From Dyadobacter psychrotolerans (lineage in GTDB: Bacteria > Bacteroidota > Bacteroidia > Cytophagales > Spirosomataceae), in the NCBI RefSeq assembly GCF_004349265.1, contig NZ_SMFL01000017.1:1-64000 (forward strand): 64,000 nt of DNA. The letters run 5' to 3'. Within the stretch, counting starts at the first letter, position 1, and every line of letters starts with the position of its first letter. Made by a program: the position numbers and the translations under genes. Shown here one piece after another: positions 26,786-36,359 of the stretch. The notes beneath the pieces were generated by a model. That model did no database searches and was not told the DNA's origin. It saw nothing but the letters and a program-made list of their open reading frames with translations.

Positions 26786-29700
26786 TTAAAATCCTGCTCT
26801 CAAAGTCACGCCTAAATTGCGGGTCATTGGAGGAATGAAACCAACCTCTTTTTGAACAGCCGTACTGTTTGAAACGTTAGATGCAGGGTTAAAGTGATTT
26901 GGCAAAGTGTTATAAAGATAAAACAGATCACGTCCTACAAAACTGATCGATAACGTGTTAAGCTTAATTTTATCAACAAATACCTGCGGAACCTGATAGC
27001 TTACCGAAAACTGACGAAGCGAAATCCAGGAATTTTTAACAATCCAGTAATCCCCAACTGCCGTTGAAGAAGATCCGTAGCGATACATAAACTGAGGTAA
27101 ATGTGTAGGTTCTACAAACCCCTTGTCATAAGCTTCCTGATAACTCATACCGCCCACATTTACAGAAGTTCCGTTGGCCTGGGTGATGGTTTGACCTGCA
27201 TCAAAAACACCGTCTGGAATAATTCCGTCGTCGTACGTTTTGTTGTCATACTTGCTCGTCCAGGTAATACCGCCATGTTCTGCATCGCGTCCTTCCAGAG
27301 ACGAAGGGAAGATACCCGTATGCGTTCCGTAACGCAGCGAAGTCAGGATCATATCACCGCCAATTTTTGCATCAAACAAAACGTTCACAGATAACCTTTT
27401 GTAAGTAAAGGTGTTATCCCACCCGGAACGGAATTTGGCATTAATATCTCCCACGTCTTTCCATTCATTACTTCGTGCCGGGAAAGCGGCTCTTGCATCA
27501 CTTCTCCATGACAGGATTTGTTTGCCATTGTTGGGGCTACCTTCCATGTTGTATCTTTTGGCTGCAATTTTTGTCCGGATTACCCCGTAAGCACCGCCTA
27601 CTTTGGCATAAGGAATTAAATCGTTTCCGCCATTTCCTTCATTTTCCAAAGGATAATATTCTCTATCTCCATACAAGTCGATGATTTTGTTACGGTTATG
27701 AGAAAAACTCACCATAGTATTCCATTTAAATGCGCCGATTTGCAGGGGCGTTGCATCCAATGCGATTTCAATCCCCGTATTCTGAATATTTCCTGCATTG
27801 ATCAAAATACTGCTTACACCCGACTCAACAGGAGCTGAAATCGTGATTGGCTGGTTTCTGGTATTGTCGCGATAAAGAGAAACATCGAAGCCAAGACGGT
27901 TTTTGAAAAACTTCATTTCCAGACCGATCTCTTTGGCAATTTTACGCAGCGGTTTAATGTTAGGCTGCAGCGTCGAATTTGAGTTAAAAGTCGATGTCGA
28001 CTGAACTCCATTCCCTCCTGCATCCGTTGGATCTCTGAATGCAAATCCTGAATTAAGTGTAAAAGGATCAATATCACCACCCAGTGCAGCCAGGTTGCCT
28101 CTTAATTTTCCATAAGTGATCCAGCCCGGAAGTGAATTGTTGAATGTTTGAGAAAACACCCAGGATAAACTCGCCGACGGATAATTATAAAAGTTATTGC
28201 CAGTTCCGTTTTTGTAAGTCAGCGCCGAAGCCCAGTCACCACGCCATGTTGTTTGCAGGAAAAGCTGGTCTTTGTAACCAAAATCAGCACTTGCATAAAG
28301 TGAGTTGTAAGACCTTCTATTTTTAAAACCTCCGGTTGATTTTACCGCATTTACGGAGTTGGCAAGAAAATAGTTTCCGGGATAACTTAGCCCGCCATCT
28401 GTTTCGCTAAGGTTGTACGACAGATTCATACGCTGCGATTCTCCTCCTAAATAACCACTAAAATCCAGGTCCGGCGTAATTTGTTTGTTAAAAATCGCCA
28501 TCCATTTCAGGAACCGGGTTTCTTTTGTAGAATGCCCCAATACATATTTACCACCGGTAAAGTTTGTTCCCTGACCAAGTTCTTTGGTTTCATTTTCTGT
28601 ATAAACATTGTTTAAGTTACCCTCTACCTGCACTTTCATCCAGTCTGTAACCGTACCAGTCAGTGCTATACGCCCGCGAACCATTTGTTCTTTCTGGGTA
28701 TAGTTATTTTCAAAAATATTAAACCAGATGTTTGGCTCGGGTACTTTATTTGGCTCGTTTACATCATTCGCCTGCGGAATACCGCCGTTGTAGCCAATAT
28801 AATTCTGGCGCTGCATCCACTTTTTGGTATCATAATTCCTTCCGAACACCCATATGTAGCGGTTCAGTGAAAGACTTGGGGGGTTGCTCCCCTTGGTAGC
28901 GGTATAGTCTCCGGTAACATCAACAGACAGGAATTTATTTAGTTTATGCGTTACACGAAGGTTAAATGCATTCTTCGATAACTCATTCCGAAGGTTGATC
29001 CCTTTACTTTGATTGCGGTTATAAGAAAGACGGAAGGTCGATTCGGCAGTTCCGCCATCAATCGCAACGTTTGTCAGACTTCCCTTCCCGGTCTGAAAAG
29101 CATCCAGATAGTTATTCGGGTAGGCCTGGTAGGTTGTCATCGTACCATCGTAGTCCAATACCTGTTGCCCTGCAAACTTTGGTCCCCAGTTTTCCAGCTC
29201 ACGCCCGATCTGACGGTCAATGTAAGGCTGTCCCTGGCTGTTAACCGGAAAAACCTTTGTTGTCCAGGATTCATCCGGTTTGTAATTCGGATCCCGGGTA
29301 TCTGTAAAAAAAGCACCTACGGTTCCTCCGCCGTATTCATTCTGGAAATCAGGTCCGCGATAGGGCTGAGCCGCTGTAAATGTTTGGGTTACGTTAACAC
29401 CGATACCTTTGCGTTGATGCCCTTTTTTTGTGGTAACTAAAATCACTCCGTTGATCGCACGCGTTCCGTACAGTGCAGCCGCCGCAGATCCTTTCAACAC
29501 CGAAACACTTTCAAAATCCTCCATATTCAGGTTTTTGATATTATTCCCAAAGTCCCGTCCGCTTCCATCATAAAGGTCGTTGTCCAGAATTACACCATCT
29601 ACAACAAAAATTGGCTGGTTATTTACACCCAATGTGGAGTTACCCCGTATCAGGATTTTTGTATTACCTGTCAAACCGCCGGCACCCTGGTCAATCTGCA

Positions 29701-30223
29701 CTCCGGGAATTCTTCCCTGTAAAGCGCTGATCGGGCTAACTTCGTTGGTTGTAGCCAGTTTTGTTCCGGCAATGTCTGTAACTGTATAACCCAACTGGCG
29801 TTTTTCCTTACTGACGCCAAGAGCGGTTACGACTACCTCATTAAGCTGCCCGGCATCTTCTTTCAGTTTTACATCAATTACAGACTGTCCGTTTACCGAA
29901 ACTTCCTGTTTTACATAACCAATGAAAGAGAAGGTTAGGGTTGAACTCTGGGCAGCAGAAATTGTATACTTGCCATCTACATCGGAGATTGTTCCTGAAG
30001 AACTTCCTTTAATCAGAACACTCGCGCCTGGAATCGCCGTCCCGGTAACGGCATCGGTTATCGTTCCTGTAACCTGAAGACCTTGTGCATGCAAAACGCA
30101 GTTTTGCATAAAACCAAGAGAAAACAGAAATACAATGATACAGGCAGATATATTCATCAGCGGCCGGCTTTTTTCCAACCGCGAATTATCTCCTGAAATT
30201 TGAATCAAGAAGAGTTTTTTCAT
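26786..30223 (-). CDS. SusC/RagA-family TonB-dependent transporter
   Basis: A 1145-residue outer-membrane importer. After a signal region come a carboxypeptidase-D-like domain (VTGTITDAVTGTAIPGASV, DVDGKYTISA), the SusC start region LNEVVVTALGVSKEKRQLGY, a plug with SVLKGSAAAALYGTRAINGV and a 22-strand barrel that ends NLGVTLRAGF. It takes up a nutrient with energy from TonB and pairs with the SusD gene downstream. About 400 bases of non-coding sequence lie upstream, probably holding its promoter. Confidence 0.95.
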   Translation of the reverse strand: MKKLFLIQISGDNSRLEKSRPLMNISACIIVFLFSLGFMQNCVLHAQGLQVTGTITDAVTGTAIPGASVLIKGSSSGTISDVDGKYTISAAQSSTLTFSFIGYVKQEVSVNGQSVIDVKLKEDAGQLNEVVVTALGVSKEKRQLGYTVTDIAGTKLATTNEVSPISALQGRIPGVQIDQGAGGLTGNTKILIRGNSTLGVNNQPIFVVDGVILDNDLYDGSGRDFGNNIKNLNMEDFESVSVLKGSAAAALYGTRAINGVILVTTKKGHQRKGIGVNVTQTFTAAQPYRGPDFQNEYGGGTVGAFFTDTRDPNYKPDESWTTKVFPVNSQGQPYIDRQIGRELENWGPKFAGQQVLDYDGTMTTYQAYPNNYLDAFQTGKGSLTNVAIDGGTAESTFRLSYNRNQSKGINLRNELSKNAFNLRVTHKLNKFLSVDVTGDYTATKGSNPPSLSLNRYIWVFGRNYDTKKWMQRQNYIGYNGGIPQANDVNEPNKVPEPNIWFNIFENNYTQKEQMVRGRIALTGTVTDWMKVQVEGNLNNVYTENETKELGQGTNFTGGKYVLGHSTKETRFLKWMAIFNKQITPDLDFSGYLGGESQRMNLSYNLSETDGGLSYPGNYFLANSVNAVKSTGGFKNRRSYNSLYASADFGYKDQLFLQTTWRGDWASALTYKNGTGNNFYNYPSASLSWVFSQTFNNSLPGWITYGKLRGNLAALGGDIDPFTLNSGFAFRDPTDAGGNGVQSTSTFNSNSTLQPNIKPLRKIAKEIGLEMKFFKNRLGFDVSLYRDNTRNQPITISAPVESGVSSILINAGNIQNTGIEIALDATPLQIGAFKWNTMVSFSHNRNKIIDLYGDREYYPLENEGNGGNDLIPYAKVGGAYGVIRTKIAAKRYNMEGSPNNGKQILSWRSDARAAFPARSNEWKDVGDINAKFRSGWDNTFTYKRLSVNVLFDAKIGGDMILTSLRYGTHTGIFPSSLEGRDAEHGGITWTSKYDNKTYDDGIIPDGVFDAGQTITQANGTSVNVGGMSYQEAYDKGFVEPTHLPQFMYRYGSSSTAVGDYWIVKNSWISLRQFSVSYQVPQVFVDKIKLNTLSISFVGRDLFYLYNTLPNHFNPASNVSNSTAVQKEVGFIPPMTRNLGVTLRAGF

Positions 30224-30628
30224 GTAGTGATTGTTGGTTTAAGAGTATAATAGATTGGACAAAGCTGATTTATCCAAAAATTTAGTGAATGTACATTATT
30301 AAAATTATTTATTAACTAAACTTTTAAGTTAAAATTTTTATTGAAATCGTGAAAATGTGATTTTTCTAACCAATGGATGATTTACTTCAAACTTATCCTA
30401 CTTCAATGATTTTAATAATGAAGCCGAAAGGCAACGCTGATTACTTTTTAAATGAAAATCATAATCATAGAAATTTCCTGACAAAAAGCAATTTGCTTCT
30501 ATCCGAAACAATGCTTTTGCGATCACCATGGTTTCTCACATTTTTTGTGGAATTTTGCGGAGCGGACTTTGAATTCATCTGTACGGAATTTTGTAATTCA
30601 CCCTGCCAATATTAAAGACCAAGATCAT
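30224..30628. other. Intergenic region upstream of susC, 405 bases
   Basis: AT-rich spacer between divergent units. An 80-codon frame at 30373-30615 has no recognisable features and I do not call it. No clear TAnnTTTG box could be placed on the susC strand. Confidence 0.4.
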
Positions 30629-30748
30629 ATGAGTAAGTTTGATATAATATTCAAGAAATTGGACCGTCAGAAGTATCCTTTTATAGACGGCCTGTATTAT
30701 CTGTTTATCATCATTTTTTTGGGAATTCTTTTCCTTTTCTTCGCATAA
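30629..30748 (+). CDS. Small membrane protein upstream of the lipid kinase
   Basis: A 39-residue frame starting MSKFDIIFKKLDRQKYPFID and ending in one hydrophobic helix (about 24-39, GLYYLFIIIFLG). The positive N-terminus and single helix suggest a small inner-membrane protein with the N-terminus inside. It ends 3 bases before the GTG of the lipid kinase, so coupling is likely. A longer frame from 30545 adds residues without membrane-protein character. I do not recognise a family. Confidence 0.5.
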   Translation: MSKFDIIFKKLDRQKYPFIDGLYYLFIIIFLGILFLFFA

Positions 30749-30751
30749 TTC

Positions 30752-31624
30752 GTGGCTGACTATCTTTTTATACTTAACCCGAATTCTGGCACTTCCCTTG
30801 GCCGAAATATCGACGCCGTAGCGCATGCGATTGACGCAGAAGCAAGCAAAAATAAACACAGCGCACATATTCTTTTTACTGAAGCAAGGGGACACGCGAC
30901 TGAGCTGGTACAGGAAAATCTGCAATCAGGGAACTGGAAAGCTGTTGTTGCGGTAGGTGGTGACGGTACTGTAAATGAAATTGCAAGGCCATTGGTAAAT
31001 CAGCCAACGCCTATCGGTATACTGCCCCTTGGTTCAGGAAATGGGCTGGGGCGGCACCTGGGACTTCCGTTAACACTGGAATCTTCTTTAAAAAGGCTTT
31101 TTGCAGGATCTGTTTCTACTATTGATAGCGGGCTGCTGAATGACATTCCTTTTTTTTGTACGGCAGGAATGGGCTTTGATGCTTACGTTGGACATTTGTT
31201 CAGTCAGCAAACCAGCCGCGGTTTGGCTACTTATGTAAATGTGTCTTTCAAAGCTTACTGGGATTATCAACCTCAATCATTCCGGGTTAACGGACTTGAG
31301 ACAAACGCGTTCTCTCTGACTTTTGCAAATGCCGGGCAGTTTGGCAATAATGCATGGGTGGCACCTCATGCCAATCTTCAGGATGGTGTACTGGATGTCT
31401 GTACAATCAAACCCTTCCCAAAATGGTTTGGGACTTCTTTGGCTTACCAGCTTTTCACAAAACAATTGAAACAATCAGAATATATTGCTTATCAGAGTGT
31501 TACAGAGGTTTTGGTAGAAACTGATAAAGCTCCAATGATTCACTATGACGGAGAGCCTTTGCAGCTGGAAACCAATGTCATTAAAGTTAAAATCAATCCG
31601 CAAAGCCTGAATGTAATCATCTGA
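30752..31624 (+). CDS. Diacylglycerol/lipid kinase family protein
   Basis: A 290-residue lipid kinase of the DagK/YegS type. It has FILNPNSGTS (6-14), VGGDGTVNEIA (68-78, the nucleotide-binding GGDGT) and LPLGSGNGLGRHLG (91-104). The start is GTG at 30752, which gives the expected N-terminus. It would phosphorylate diacylglycerol or a similar lipid at the inner face of the membrane. The tiny membrane ORF just upstream may be co-translated. An SUI1 gene follows on the same strand after 39 bases. Confidence 0.92.
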   Translation: MADYLFILNPNSGTSLGRNIDAVAHAIDAEASKNKHSAHILFTEARGHATELVQENLQSGNWKAVVAVGGDGTVNEIARPLVNQPTPIGILPLGSGNGLGRHLGLPLTLESSLKRLFAGSVSTIDSGLLNDIPFFCTAGMGFDAYVGHLFSQQTSRGLATYVNVSFKAYWDYQPQSFRVNGLETNAFSLTFANAGQFGNNAWVAPHANLQDGVLDVCTIKPFPKWFGTSLAYQLFTKQLKQSEYIAYQSVTEVLVETDKAPMIHYDGEPLQLETNVIKVKINPQSLNVII

Positions 31625-31663
31625 ATGTCTTATCAAGAGCTATAATCTTAACAAATCGTAGTT

Positions 31664-31999
31664 ATGTCAAAAAAGAACCGCTCCGGAGTTGTTTATTCAA
31701 CCGATCCGGAATTCGAATATAAAGAATCCGGTGAGAATGATCCGGACACACTGTCCCCTCAGCAACAGGATTTACGTATCTGGCTGGATCGCAAAGGTGG
31801 CGGGAAAGTTATTACTATTGTCAAAGGCTTTATCGGGAAAAACGACGATCTTGAAGCACTTGGCAAGCAATTAAAATCCTTATGCGGCAGTGGCGGGACT
31901 GTAAAGGACTGGGAAGTTCAGATACAGGGAGACCATCGTGATAAAGTAATCACATGGCTTTTATCCAAAAATTATAAGGCAAAAAAAGCAGGTGGGTGA
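31664..31999 (+). CDS. SUI1/eIF1-like translation factor (YciH)
   Basis: A 111-residue SUI1-domain protein, related to eukaryotic eIF1 and E. coli YciH, which influences start-codon fidelity on the small ribosomal subunit. An acidic, likely flexible N-terminus (about 40 residues) is followed by the fold: LDRKGGGKVITIVKGFIG, LKSLCGSGGTVKDWEVQIQGDHRDKV and a basic C-terminus. The GSGGTVKD and IQGDHR blocks are diagnostic. Complete at the usual bacterial length. Confidence 0.92.
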   Translation: MSKKNRSGVVYSTDPEFEYKESGENDPDTLSPQQQDLRIWLDRKGGGKVITIVKGFIGKNDDLEALGKQLKSLCGSGGTVKDWEVQIQGDHRDKVITWLLSKNYKAKKAGG

Positions 32000-32075
32000 A
32001 GTGGCAGCGAGCATAGGGATAAGTGCAGGGAGCGATGAATCACCTACCCCATGCCCTCAACCCCAAGCCCATTAC

Positions 32076-32528
32076 TCACAAAACCTTAGTGGTATCAATT
32101 TCCGTAGGTGTTGGCAGTGGTGTTGCCGGTGTTTGTGTAGGCGGAAAATTTCCTCTGCTGCCTTGTAATACTTCCACATTTGTTACAAAAAACTTTGTAT
32201 CGCCATTCCAGGGAAGGGTGAAGAATTTTTGCTCGTAAGTCAGTGACACACGATGCCCGTTTTGAATGGCTTCTTCCAGTTTGGCTATTGCATCTTTATT
32301 TTTTCCGCTTACCGAGAAAATCCATTTAGAAGAATTCATGGTGCCATCGCCCTCGCTCAGGCCGCCCATTCTCAGCTCGCCTTCATATGTTTTGAATAAG
32401 TATCCTTTGTTGCTTAGCTGTGTTACAAAGCCGCCACGTTTACCTTCGCTATAATATCCAAATGTGAGGTAATAAATAATTCCAAAGACGATTGCCAGAA
32501 AAACAGCAAATATGACCCATTTACGCAT
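32076..32528 (-). CDS. Conserved hypothetical protein with N-terminal membrane anchor
   Basis: A 150-residue protein with one N-terminal hydrophobic helix (4-24) and a soluble domain outside. The domain includes GGFVTQLSNKGYLFKTYEGELRMGG, a conserved-looking GTMNSSKWIFSV and VSLTYEQKFFTLPW, then a Pro/Thr-rich end. I recall similar Bacteroidota proteins carrying misleading enzyme names; no catalytic motif is visible here. It sits 66 bases downstream of an ABC-permease gene on the same strand. Confidence 0.7.
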   Translation of the reverse strand: MRKWVIFAVFLAIVFGIIYYLTFGYYSEGKRGGFVTQLSNKGYLFKTYEGELRMGGLSEGDGTMNSSKWIFSVSGKNKDAIAKLEEAIQNGHRVSLTYEQKFFTLPWNGDTKFFVTNVEVLQGSRGNFPPTQTPATPLPTPTEIDTTKVL

Positions 32529-32594
32529 TGTTTTAATGTTTTAAGTTTGTGAATTAAAGCGAACTTCGTAAAACGGTTTGATTTTTCCTAGTGA

Positions 32595-33836
32595 TTATTT
32601 CGCCCGGATTGCAATCACCGGATCCATTCTTGCCGCCAGCATCGCCGGGACAATCCCCGACAAAACGCCAATGATACACGAAACTGCCAATCCTAATATA
32701 ATGTTTCCGGGAGTCATGATAATCTGAAGCGATCCCATGGGAATAAACGAGAGAAGAAAAACCAGTAGAATCCCTACCAAACCTCCCACTAAACTGAGCA
32801 TTACAGCCTCAAAGAGAAATTGAAACAGAATGGAATAGTTTTTAGCTCCTAAAGATTTCTGGATACCGATGAGGTTTGTCCTTTCTTTTACCGAAACGAA
32901 CATGATATTGGCTATGCCAAATCCTCCAACCAATATTGAAAAACTCCCAATCACCCAACCTGCCAAAGTTAACACTGCAAAAAGTCCTGAAATAGCCTGG
33001 GCTGCTGCTTCGGGTTTATTTAATGAGAAATTGCTGTCGTCTCTCGGTTTAATTCCGCGCCTGGTTCGCATCAATCCGGTAATCTCTGCTTCTACGGATT
33101 TCATTCCCTCATCATCAGGAAAACCTTTTACAACAATGTTAGCCCTTTTCCTGCCCGACTGAAATAACTTTGAAAAAGAAGCAAACGGAATCAGGCAATT
33201 TTTATCAGCACTGCCGCCAAAATTCACCAGACTTTCACCCTTTTTCTCCTGCACGCCTACAATCACAAACTTATTTCCGGCTAACTTAAATTCTTTTCCG
33301 ACAGCATCCTGTCCCGGAAAAAGCGCCGCAGGAATATCCGCTCCGACAACAGCCACGTTTCTTGCATTAGATGTTTCCAAAGGCATAAAATATCTGCCGC
33401 CTGCTATGGTAATATCTGATATTAAATTGTACTCAAATGACACGCCCTGCACCTGGGCATCAATACTATTCGACCCGTTTTTTAGGGTAATACCACCACG
33501 TGAATCCATAACAGCAACAGCACTGGCAGATTCCAGGTTATCGTACAAATATTTGTATTCCGAATAAGTTGGCTCCGGCCATTGAAAATACTTCCACCAC
33601 TGATATTCACCTCCAAAGCTCCACGGCCATTTTTGGACATAAATTACTTTATCACCGATAAAACTCATGCTGTCTTTGATGCTTTTTTCCAGCGAGTCGA
33701 CAATCGTGAAAACAGCTACAATAGCAAAAATTCCAACGGTTACACCGAGAAGAGATAATATTGTTCGGGTAAGATTAGACCTCAGTGCCTGCCAGGCAAA
33801 TCTAAAACTTTCCCATATCTGGCGTAAAAATTTCAT
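32595..33836 (-). CDS. MacB/FtsX-type ABC transporter permease
   Basis: A 413-residue permease of the MacB-LolC family. One N-terminal helix (about 18-42, LLGVTVGIFAIVAVFTIV), a large periplasmic MacB_PCD domain (about 45-275), then three C-terminal helices starting at about 290 with a conserved NIMFVSVKERTNLIGIQKSLGA coupling loop. Ends PVIAIRAK as usual. Such permeases, with a separate ATPase that is absent here, act as mechanotransmitters exporting lipoproteins, peptides or drugs. The ATPase may be elsewhere. Confidence 0.9.
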   Translation of the reverse strand: MKFLRQIWESFRFAWQALRSNLTRTILSLLGVTVGIFAIVAVFTIVDSLEKSIKDSMSFIGDKVIYVQKWPWSFGGEYQWWKYFQWPEPTYSEYKYLYDNLESASAVAVMDSRGGITLKNGSNSIDAQVQGVSFEYNLISDITIAGGRYFMPLETSNARNVAVVGADIPAALFPGQDAVGKEFKLAGNKFVIVGVQEKKGESLVNFGGSADKNCLIPFASFSKLFQSGRKRANIVVKGFPDDEGMKSVEAEITGLMRTRRGIKPRDDSNFSLNKPEAAAQAISGLFAVLTLAGWVIGSFSILVGGFGIANIMFVSVKERTNLIGIQKSLGAKNYSILFQFLFEAVMLSLVGGLVGILLVFLLSFIPMGSLQIIMTPGNIILGLAVSCIIGVLSGIVPAMLAARMDPVIAIRAK

Positions 33837-34003
33837 AGTCCCTGACCCGATCTGTTAAAACTTTATAAAGAATAGTCCTGAAAATTAACAGGAATGCTTA
33901 TTTCATCAATGCAATTTAGGATAGAAGGTATTAAAACAGTTTGAGTAGTCTGTGGATATTTTGATCAATGATAATTTTCTGAGGAAAAACTTCAAAAAAC
34001 ATA

Positions 34004-34032
34004 TTTGATATCATTCCTCTTACTTAGATTTG
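34004..34032 (+). promoter_or_regulatory. Probable promoter of ggt
   Basis: TTTG at 34004-34007 and TAGATTTG at 34025-34032, 17 bases apart, fit the Bacteroidetes layout. The ATG is 34 bases further on. Confidence 0.5.
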
Positions 34033-34066
34033 GTAAATTACATCACAAACTCTTACACCGCCAAAT

Positions 34067-35833
34067 ATGAGAATCCGCTACACGCTCCTTTTTCTTTTAA
34101 CCACATTATCAGGCTTTTTAGCCGCACAAAAACCCGTTCAGGAATCAACCGGTTTTTACCAGTTTCTTTCCGATGATCCAAATCAAAAATCATTTTTTAG
34201 CGACCGCAAGGGCGTTGTAGCGAAAAACGGAATGGTTGCTTCCGCACACCCGGAGGCATCACGTGTAGGTGTTGAAATTCTGCAGGCTGGGGGAAACGCA
34301 GTTGACGCGGCAATTGCAGTACAATTTGCATTGGCTGTGGTTCACCCGTCCGCAGGAAACATTGGCGGCGGCGGTTTCCTTGTTTATCGTAACAAATCGG
34401 GACATACAAACAGCATTGATTTCAGAGAAAAAGCACCCGCAAAAGGGCATGCTGATATGTATCTGGACAAAGACGGAAATGTCATTCCAAATTCGAGTAC
34501 ACTCGGGAGGCTCGCATCAGGTGTACCCGGCTCCGTAGCGGGTATGGCCGAAGCACATGCAAAATATGGCAAATTGTCCTGGAAACAGCTTTTACAGCCC
34601 GCAATTGATCTGGCCGCAAAAGGAGTTATTCAAACAGAAAGAGAAGCCCGGGGATTAAATGCCATCAAAAAAGACTTATTGGCACTCAATCCGGGAACTA
34701 CATATTTTCAAAAATCAGATGGTACCGAATGGGTAGCGGGAGATAAACTGGTTCAAAAAGATTTGAGTAAAGTTTTGACACGAATTCAGAAAAAAGGCTG
34801 GGACGGATTTTATACAGGAAAGGTTGCCAAGCGACTCGTTAAAGATATCAGTCAAAACAAAGAAGGTATCATAAGTAAAAAAGATCTGAAAGAATATCAT
34901 GCAAAATGGAGGGAAACGATTTCAGAAACTTACAAAGGTTATAAAGTAATTACCATGGCGCCACCGTCCAGCGGTGGTATTGCACTGGTTCAGCTGATGC
35001 GTTTAACCGAACCGTTCCCGCTACGCAAATGGGGATGGCACAGCGATTCAACAATTCAGGTGATGATCGAAGCCGAACGCCGGGTTTATGCCGACCGCGC
35101 TAAGTTTCTCGGAGATCCTGATTTTGTCAAAATTCCTGTTGAAACACTTTTAAGCAAAGATTACCTGCAAAAAAGATGGTCCGATTTTTCATGGGATAAG
35201 GCCACAGACAGCAAAAATGTAAGCGGTGGCGTTTTCCCGGGATATGAAAGTTTGGAAACGACGCACTTTTCAGTGGTAGATAAAGAGGGAAATGCAGTTT
35301 CGGTTACGACCACTTTAAACGGCGGTTACGGAAGCCGGGTGGTGGTGAAAGGCGGCGGTTTTTTCATGAATAATGAAATGGACGATTTCAGTGTAAAACC
35401 AGGTGCACCAAACATGTACGGGCTCATTGGCAACAAAGCAAACGCCATTGCTCCAGGAAAACGAATGTTGTCTTCGATGACGCCTACCATTATTGAAAAA
35501 GACGAAAAACTGTTTATGGTTGTAGGAACACCGGGCGGTTCAACCATCATTACATCTGTTTATCAAACCGTCCTGAATGTGCTCGAACATGGCATGACCA
35601 TGCAACAGGCCGTAAACGCTCTGAAATTTCACCATCAGTGGTTGCCGGATAAAACTACATTTGAAGCAAATGCTTTTTCGGAAACTGCTTTAAAAAAATT
35701 GCAGGACAAGGGTTATATTCTTGAACAGCAAAGAAACACAATTGGCCGCATGGACTGCATTCTGGTGACCCCTGACGGCTGGCTGGAAGGTGGCTCCGAT
35801 CCGCGCGGGGATGATACCAGCGTTGGTTATTAA
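34067..35833 (+). CDS. ggt: Gamma-glutamyltransferase
   Basis: A 588-residue exported N-terminal-nucleophile hydrolase that removes or transfers the gamma-glutamyl group of glutathione. A signal peptide (1-20, ending FLAAQ) precedes the large-subunit region with ASAHPEASRVGVEILQAGGNAVDAAIA and FREKAPA. The autoprocessing and catalytic Thr398 is in TTHFSVVD, followed by NGGYGS and MSSMTPTI as in the small subunit, and GGxGG-type PGGSTI. Everything expected for an active periplasmic enzyme is present. A nearly perfect inverted repeat marks the 3' end. Confidence 0.95.
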   Translation: MRIRYTLLFLLTTLSGFLAAQKPVQESTGFYQFLSDDPNQKSFFSDRKGVVAKNGMVASAHPEASRVGVEILQAGGNAVDAAIAVQFALAVVHPSAGNIGGGGFLVYRNKSGHTNSIDFREKAPAKGHADMYLDKDGNVIPNSSTLGRLASGVPGSVAGMAEAHAKYGKLSWKQLLQPAIDLAAKGVIQTEREARGLNAIKKDLLALNPGTTYFQKSDGTEWVAGDKLVQKDLSKVLTRIQKKGWDGFYTGKVAKRLVKDISQNKEGIISKKDLKEYHAKWRETISETYKGYKVITMAPPSSGGIALVQLMRLTEPFPLRKWGWHSDSTIQVMIEAERRVYADRAKFLGDPDFVKIPVETLLSKDYLQKRWSDFSWDKATDSKNVSGGVFPGYESLETTHFSVVDKEGNAVSVTTTLNGGYGSRVVVKGGGFFMNNEMDDFSVKPGAPNMYGLIGNKANAIAPGKRMLSSMTPTIIEKDEKLFMVVGTPGGSTIITSVYQTVLNVLEHGMTMQQAVNALKFHHQWLPDKTTFEANAFSETALKKLQDKGYILEQQRNTIGRMDCILVTPDGWLEGGSDPRGDDTSVGY

Positions 35834-35841
35834 TTGCCTGG

Positions 35842-35885
35842 TCCGGTTTGATTCAGGGAGCTGTCATTTCCTGAATCAAACCGGA
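35842..35885. terminator. Inverted repeat overlapping the cupin stop codon
   Basis: Arms tccggtttgattcagg (35842-35857) and cctgaatcaaaccgga (35870-35885) pair over 16 bp with a 12-base loop between convergent genes ggt and cupin. It lacks a T tract, and the right arm is coding sequence of the cupin gene. Confidence 0.5.
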
Positions 35886-36359
35886 ATACTTTGGAAATTC
35901 GGAGATCAAAACTATCCTTTCCGCCATTTCAAAATCTTCAAAATCAAATCCCGGAGCAACGGTACAGCCTACCAATGCATAAGAACTTCCGGAGGCAGGA
36001 CGTGATCCAAACCAGCTTCCGGCAGGAACAACGGCCTGAAAAGTTTCTCCGTTTTCAGGATCGCGGCCCAATCTGATCACATTGGAATTGCCTGTCTCCG
36101 GATTGAGCACAAAAATTTCCAAGGCTTCTCCTGCATAAAAATGCCACATTTCATCCGATTTGATTCGATGAAAAGCTGAAAATTGCCCGGCTTCCAATAA
36201 AAAATAGATTCCGGTAGAAAAGCTCCGGTCTCCCGTAAAACGGTCCGGCAGCGTTTCTTTAAGGATACTTTCACCTGCACGATAAGTCTCTGAATAATAT
36301 CCGCCTTCAGGATGCGGAAGTAAATTATATTTCTCTACCCAATAAGAAGCTGGTTTCAT
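35853..36359 (-). CDS. Cupin-superfamily protein (DUF985)
   Basis: A 168-residue single-domain cupin of the cupin_5/DUF985 type. WVEKYNLLPHPEGGYYSETYR at the start is the family hallmark, then IYFLLEAGQFSAFHRIKSDEMWHFYAGEALEIF (metal-site His region) and VPAGSWFGSRP. Function of the family is uncertain; a sugar- or amino-acid-related role has been suggested. ATG overlaps the stop of the DeoR regulator by 4 bases (ATGA), so it is the second gene of that operon and probably belongs to its regulon. Confidence 0.88.
   Translation of the reverse strand: MKPASYWVEKYNLLPHPEGGYYSETYRAGESILKETLPDRFTGDRSFSTGIYFLLEAGQFSAFHRIKSDEMWHFYAGEALEIFVLNPETGNSNVIRLGRDPENGETFQAVVPAGSWFGSRPASGSSYALVGCTVAPGFDFEDFEMAERIVLISEFPKYSGLIQEMTAP

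Noticed and set aside
29009..29440. 143-codon plus-strand frame inside susC
   Set aside because: It overlaps the well-supported SusC coding sequence and has no family pattern.
30373..30615. 80-codon frame upstream of the small membrane ORF
   Set aside because: No conserved pattern and no ribosome-binding context; the region probably holds the susC promoter.
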